Assembly: GCF_009759665.1 (NCBI RefSeq) | Contig: NZ_WQNE01000005.1 | Span: forward strand, 124,001-188,000 | Origin: Bradyrhizobium cajani | GTDB lineage: Bacteria > Pseudomonadota > Alphaproteobacteria > Rhizobiales > Xanthobacteraceae | Direction: 5' to 3' | DNA: 64,000 nt | In this document: positions 63,491-64,000 of the stretch, piece after piece | Layout: every line of letters begins with the position of its first letter | Position numbering within the stretch: position 1 is the first letter of the stretch | The notes under the pieces: model-generated | Database searches by the model: none | Told to the model about the DNA's origin: nothing | What the model saw: only the letters and a program-made list of their open reading frames with translations | Translations under genes and position numbers: made by a program

Positions 63491-64000
63491 TCATTCCGTC
63501 TTGAGAGCCTCGATCGGGCTGAGCTTGGATGCCTTGTGGGCGGGATAAAAACCAAAGATGAGACCGGTGGCGATCGAGAAGACGAGGGAAAGGCCGATCG
63601 CCTGGCCGTCGATCGAAGTGATCCATCCGGCCATGCGGGCGACCGTCATCGAGAGTGTGACGCCGCCGCCGACGCCGATGGCACCGCCGAGCAGGCAGAG
63701 GACGAGTGCCTCGCAGAGAAATTGAAGACGGATGTCCCGCATCCGCCCGCCGAGCGCGCGGCGGATTCCGATCTCTCGCGTGCGCTCGGTGACCGATACG
63801 ATCATGACATTCATGATGCTGATGCCGCCGACGAGCAGCGAGACGGAGGCGATGGCGACCAGCAGGAGCGCGACGGTGCGGATCGCTCCCTGCTGCGCTT
63901 CCATGGCGGCGGCCGGATCCTGGACCTTGAAGTCGTCTTCCTGGCCGGAGGGGATCCGGTGGCGCTGCCGCAACAGGTTCTCGATCTCCGATCGCGCCCC
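63491..64000 (-). CDS. MacB-like ABC transporter permease, truncated by window end
   Basis: This is the C-terminal 169 residues of an MacB/FtsX-type permease; the N-terminal part is beyond base 64000. Helices VALLLVAIASVSLLVGGISI, LCEALVLCLLGGAIGVGGG and LVFSIATGLIFGFYPAHKAS with the intervening NVMIVSVTERTREIGIRRAL are diagnostic. It exports substrates such as drugs or peptides with an ATPase and adaptor. It ends just upstream of the LuxR gene on the same strand. Confidence 0.9.
   Translation of the reverse strand, partial: GARSEIENLLRQRHRIPSGQEDDFKVQDPAAAMEAQQGAIRTVALLLVAIASVSLLVGGISIMNVMIVSVTERTREIGIRRALGGRMRDIRLQFLCEALVLCLLGGAIGVGGGVTLSMTVARMAGWITSIDGQAIGLSLVFSIATGLIFGFYPAHKASKLSPIEALKTE

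Overview
The window is high-GC alphaproteobacterial chromosome, very probably Bradyrhizobium or a close relative. The evidence is the spc/alpha ribosomal operon tail with a Bradyrhizobium-type RpoA, an ATP12-type F1 chaperone gene, several small secreted proteins of kinds common in that genus (GCG_CRPN, YG-rich and His/Trp-rich Tat proteins), and intergenic spaces filled with many families of palindromic repeats. I saw no plasmid, phage, CRISPR or large insertion-sequence signal. All identifications come from reading motifs; no database search was run.

Layout. 1-4560 is the end of the spc/alpha operon: secY (partial), adk, rpsM, rpsK, rpoA, rplQ, closed by a strong terminator. Two features stand out there: a divergent SecY, and an adenylate kinase with a long Lys/Ala tail. 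4824-11919 holds metabolic genes (SDR, DUF1330, a TctC-type binding protein, an amidase, a zinc-type alcohol dehydrogenase divergent from an HxlR regulator) and an OprO/P-like porin. 12233-16240 is a protein-quality and DNA-repair run: HtrA/Deg protease, RarA and a pseudouridine synthase. 17201-20877 carries an ATP12 chaperone, a FliK-like/FlhB-tail pair and a class D beta-lactamase.

21093-34939 is mixed: an acyl-CoA carboxylase beta subunit, an adenosine-specific kinase, an exported PCMT-like enzyme, VOC and GST enzymes, several small secreted proteins, an ArsR regulator divergent from a three-gene run (two small alpha/beta-barrel proteins and a PEP mutase/isocitrate lyase-like enzyme), a TRIC channel and a triheme cytochrome c. 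35232-44748 is the main catabolic block. It contains a fused indolepyruvate ferredoxin oxidoreductase, an SCPx-type thiolase with a DUF35 partner, a double-hotdog MaoC hydratase and an MFE-2-like SDR, followed by a DapA-like aldolase and a Nudix hydrolase. Together these look like a split version of the peroxisomal branched-chain/sterol beta-oxidation module, with an acyl-CoA-producing oxidoreductase in front.

44812-64000 has two EamA exporters, a large PAS histidine kinase, a GrlR-like protein, tRNA-Arg(TCG), an AraC regulator, a 57-residue zinc-ribbon gene, small secreted proteins, a histone H1-like protein, a frameshifted photolyase remnant, a chemoreceptor, a 1-Cys peroxiredoxin, a phosphodiesterase-like secreted enzyme, a LuxR regulator and the end of a MacB-like permease.

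The least expected structural signal is in the repeats. About ten palindrome families occupy gene-free gaps. In two unrelated families the same roughly 38-base module sits at the same internal site (between GAGC and GCGA), as if a mini-element had inserted into both.
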